Positions 4,365 through 5,539 of a stretch of DNA of 5,539 nt are shown here, piece by piece. The stretch comes from Campylobacteraceae bacterium (GTDB lineage: Bacteria; Campylobacterota; Campylobacteria; Campylobacterales; Campylobacteraceae). Under the pieces are notes generated by a model. The model was not told the origin of the DNA. It did not search any database and worked only from the letters and a program-made list of their open reading frames with translations. A program made the position numbers and the translations under genes. The DNA is taken from contig JAISNG010000088.1 of the NCBI GenBank assembly GCA_031276365.1, positions 1-5,539 on the forward strand, given 5' to 3'. The stretch's first letter is position 1. Each line of letters opens with the position of its first letter.

Positions 4365-5539
4365 ATGAATAAAGTTATCATAGTAGGACATCTATGCTCA
4401 GCTTACGAAGAGGTCGAAGAGTTGTTGCGAATGTGCGGCATGGTTCACGCCAATCAATCTATCCGCGAGGGATTTACTCCGCAGCAGATAACAGCCACAC
4501 TTTGCAAAGCGCACGGCATAACCAAATACTATGAAAACATATCACAGATAGACATAGGCGCTGTCTGGCACGGCATGGTTCTTGACTTGATGCTGGCAAA
4601 TATTGAGCAGTCATTTTGGGGCTGGTCTGACCCGAACGTTATCTATCTGCTTAACTTTTGGAAGTCCATAGACCCGAAGATAGCTTTTATACTCGTTTAT
4701 GACAAGCCTGAAAGCGTTTTTACGCGGCATGAGATAACCGCATCATCGGAGCAAAATCACACAAAAGAGATGTTGAACGCTTGGAGCGCTTACAATCTTG
4801 AGCTTTTGGACTTTTACCGCAAAAACTCCGACCGCTGTCTTTTGGTACATGCGCAGCAGGTTCGTTTATCGGCGGCAAGCTATATACAACAGCTGAAAAT
4901 TCGTATCAACAAGAACTTTAAATTTCCCAATAAATTATTATGGAAAGGCACGGAGATATCATGCCTTGAAGAGAGTCCCAAAAGAGGGACAAAAAGTAAA
5001 AAAATTGCCAAGCAAAGCGAAGAGATAGCACAATATCAACAGACAGTTGAAACCACAGCCATACTCTCATGCAACCCCAATGACAACGCCCTTTCGCGTT
5101 ACATCGCCAAAGCTTTAGCGCACAACGACAGACAAAGCGCAAAAGTTTACAAAGAGCTTCAAGAGAGCGCAAATCTTCCATTGATAAACGAAGGAGTTGA
5201 AGGCGTGGCGGCAGCAGATGCGTGGCAGGCGATGATGGATCAGATTTACAAATCACAAACGCAAACGAAGCAGATACAAAATCTAACGGAGCAGTTAAGC
5301 CGCGCAGAGCAAAATGCGCAAAACACCGTTCATTCTTTGGAACTTGAGATAAACAAAGCTAAAGCAGAATACGAAGAGGTTAAAAATCGCGCCGAAGCCC
5401 TAAAACATGAGCAGTCCAAGCAGTTAGAAAAATTAAACGAGCAAAGTAAAAAAACCGAAGATATAGAAAAACAAAAAGCGGCATTAAGTCAAAATCTCCA
5501 GCAAACAGAGAAGTTAGCAAAAGAGAGAGCTGAACAGCT
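4365..5539 (+). CDS. Sulfotransferase-like protein with long coiled coil, N-terminal part (runs off right edge)
   Basis: The frame is open for 391 codons and continues past the window. An in-frame stop at 4335-4337 and no other start in between make this ATG the only good choice; AACAGG is about 14 bases upstream, a weak ribosome-binding site. Residues 1-190 have the layout of a sulfotransferase fold. A first beta strand and loop, VIIVGHLCSAYEEVEELL (4-21), sits where the PAPS-binding loop belongs. FWGWSDPNVIYLLNFW (84-99) with IAFILVYDKPESVFTR (106-121) resembles the DPR...FW...P...F(I/V)...RDPR stretch, and AWSAYNLELLDFY (139-151) followed by CLLVHAQQV (158-166) resembles the family's W-x-x-Y-N then LLV-x-Y-E-D-L segments. 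Several ligand-binding residues differ from the consensus, so activity is uncertain. Residues about 205-285 are a polar linker; from about 290 to the edge is Gln/Glu/Lys-rich coiled coil. A role in capsule modification is inferred from position only. A further C-terminal domain may lie outside the window. Confidence 0.8.
   Translation, partial: MNKVIIVGHLCSAYEEVEELLRMCGMVHANQSIREGFTPQQITATLCKAHGITKYYENISQIDIGAVWHGMVLDLMLANIEQSFWGWSDPNVIYLLNFWKSIDPKIAFILVYDKPESVFTRHEITASSEQNHTKEMLNAWSAYNLELLDFYRKNSDRCLLVHAQQVRLSAASYIQQLKIRINKNFKFPNKLLWKGTEISCLEESPKRGTKSKKIAKQSEEIAQYQQTVETTAILSCNPNDNALSRYIAKALAHNDRQSAKVYKELQESANLPLINEGVEGVAAADAWQAMMDQIYKSQTQTKQIQNLTEQLSRAEQNAQNTVHSLELEINKAKAEYEEVKNRAEALKHEQSKQLEKLNEQSKKTEDIEKQKAALSQNLQQTEKLAKERAEQ

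Noticed and set aside
4918..5256. Minus-strand ORF of 112 codons
   Set aside because: It is antisense to the linker of the plus-strand coiled-coil gene; its Leu/Cys/Trp-rich composition comes from the complement of Gln/Lys/Ala codons.

Overview
The window holds the start of a group 2-type (ABC-transporter-dependent) capsule export operon on the minus strand. It also has a repeat-filled intergenic stretch of about 1.3 kb and the 5' part of a large plus-strand gene. Moderate-to-low GC, heavy use of ATA, AAA and TTT codons, and the gene order kpsM-kpsT-kpsE-kpsD, which is the Campylobacter jejuni order, suggest a Gram-negative bacterium, most likely a Campylobacterota relative. This is inferred from gene order and composition and is not firm; nothing here fixes the genus.

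Minus strand, positions 3046 down to 1: kpsM (inner-membrane permease), kpsT (ATPase), kpsE (periplasmic adaptor / polysaccharide co-polymerase) and the first 138 codons of kpsD (outer-membrane/periplasmic export protein), which runs off the left edge. All three junctions overlap: ATGA for M/T and T/E, TGATG for E/D. The genes are therefore almost certainly one transcript with coupled translation. Together they would form the channel that carries finished capsular polysaccharide from the cytoplasm to the surface: KpsMT in the inner membrane, KpsE across the periplasm, KpsD at the outer membrane.

Positions 3047-3843 contain no convincing gene. About 3140-3700 is a cluster of at least six related palindromic elements of the type GTCATTCCCG...CGGGAATCC: two long intact copies, one short inverted copy and three decayed or half copies. 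Positions 3699-3843 hold a degraded direct repeat and possibly a remnant of coding sequence.

Positions 3844-4178 (minus) carry two tiny overlapping ORFs (44 and 67 codons) with ribosome-binding sites and an ATGA junction. They may be a small two-gene unit of unknown function or the remains of a larger gene.

Positions 4365-5539 (plus, open at the right edge) encode at least 391 residues. The N-terminal region looks like a strongly diverged sulfotransferase fold, followed by a linker and a long coiled coil. Its position beside the capsule exporter suggests a role in capsule modification or assembly, but that is inference. A good -10 box (TATAAT, 4320-4325) precedes it, so the capsule operon and this gene are transcribed divergently.
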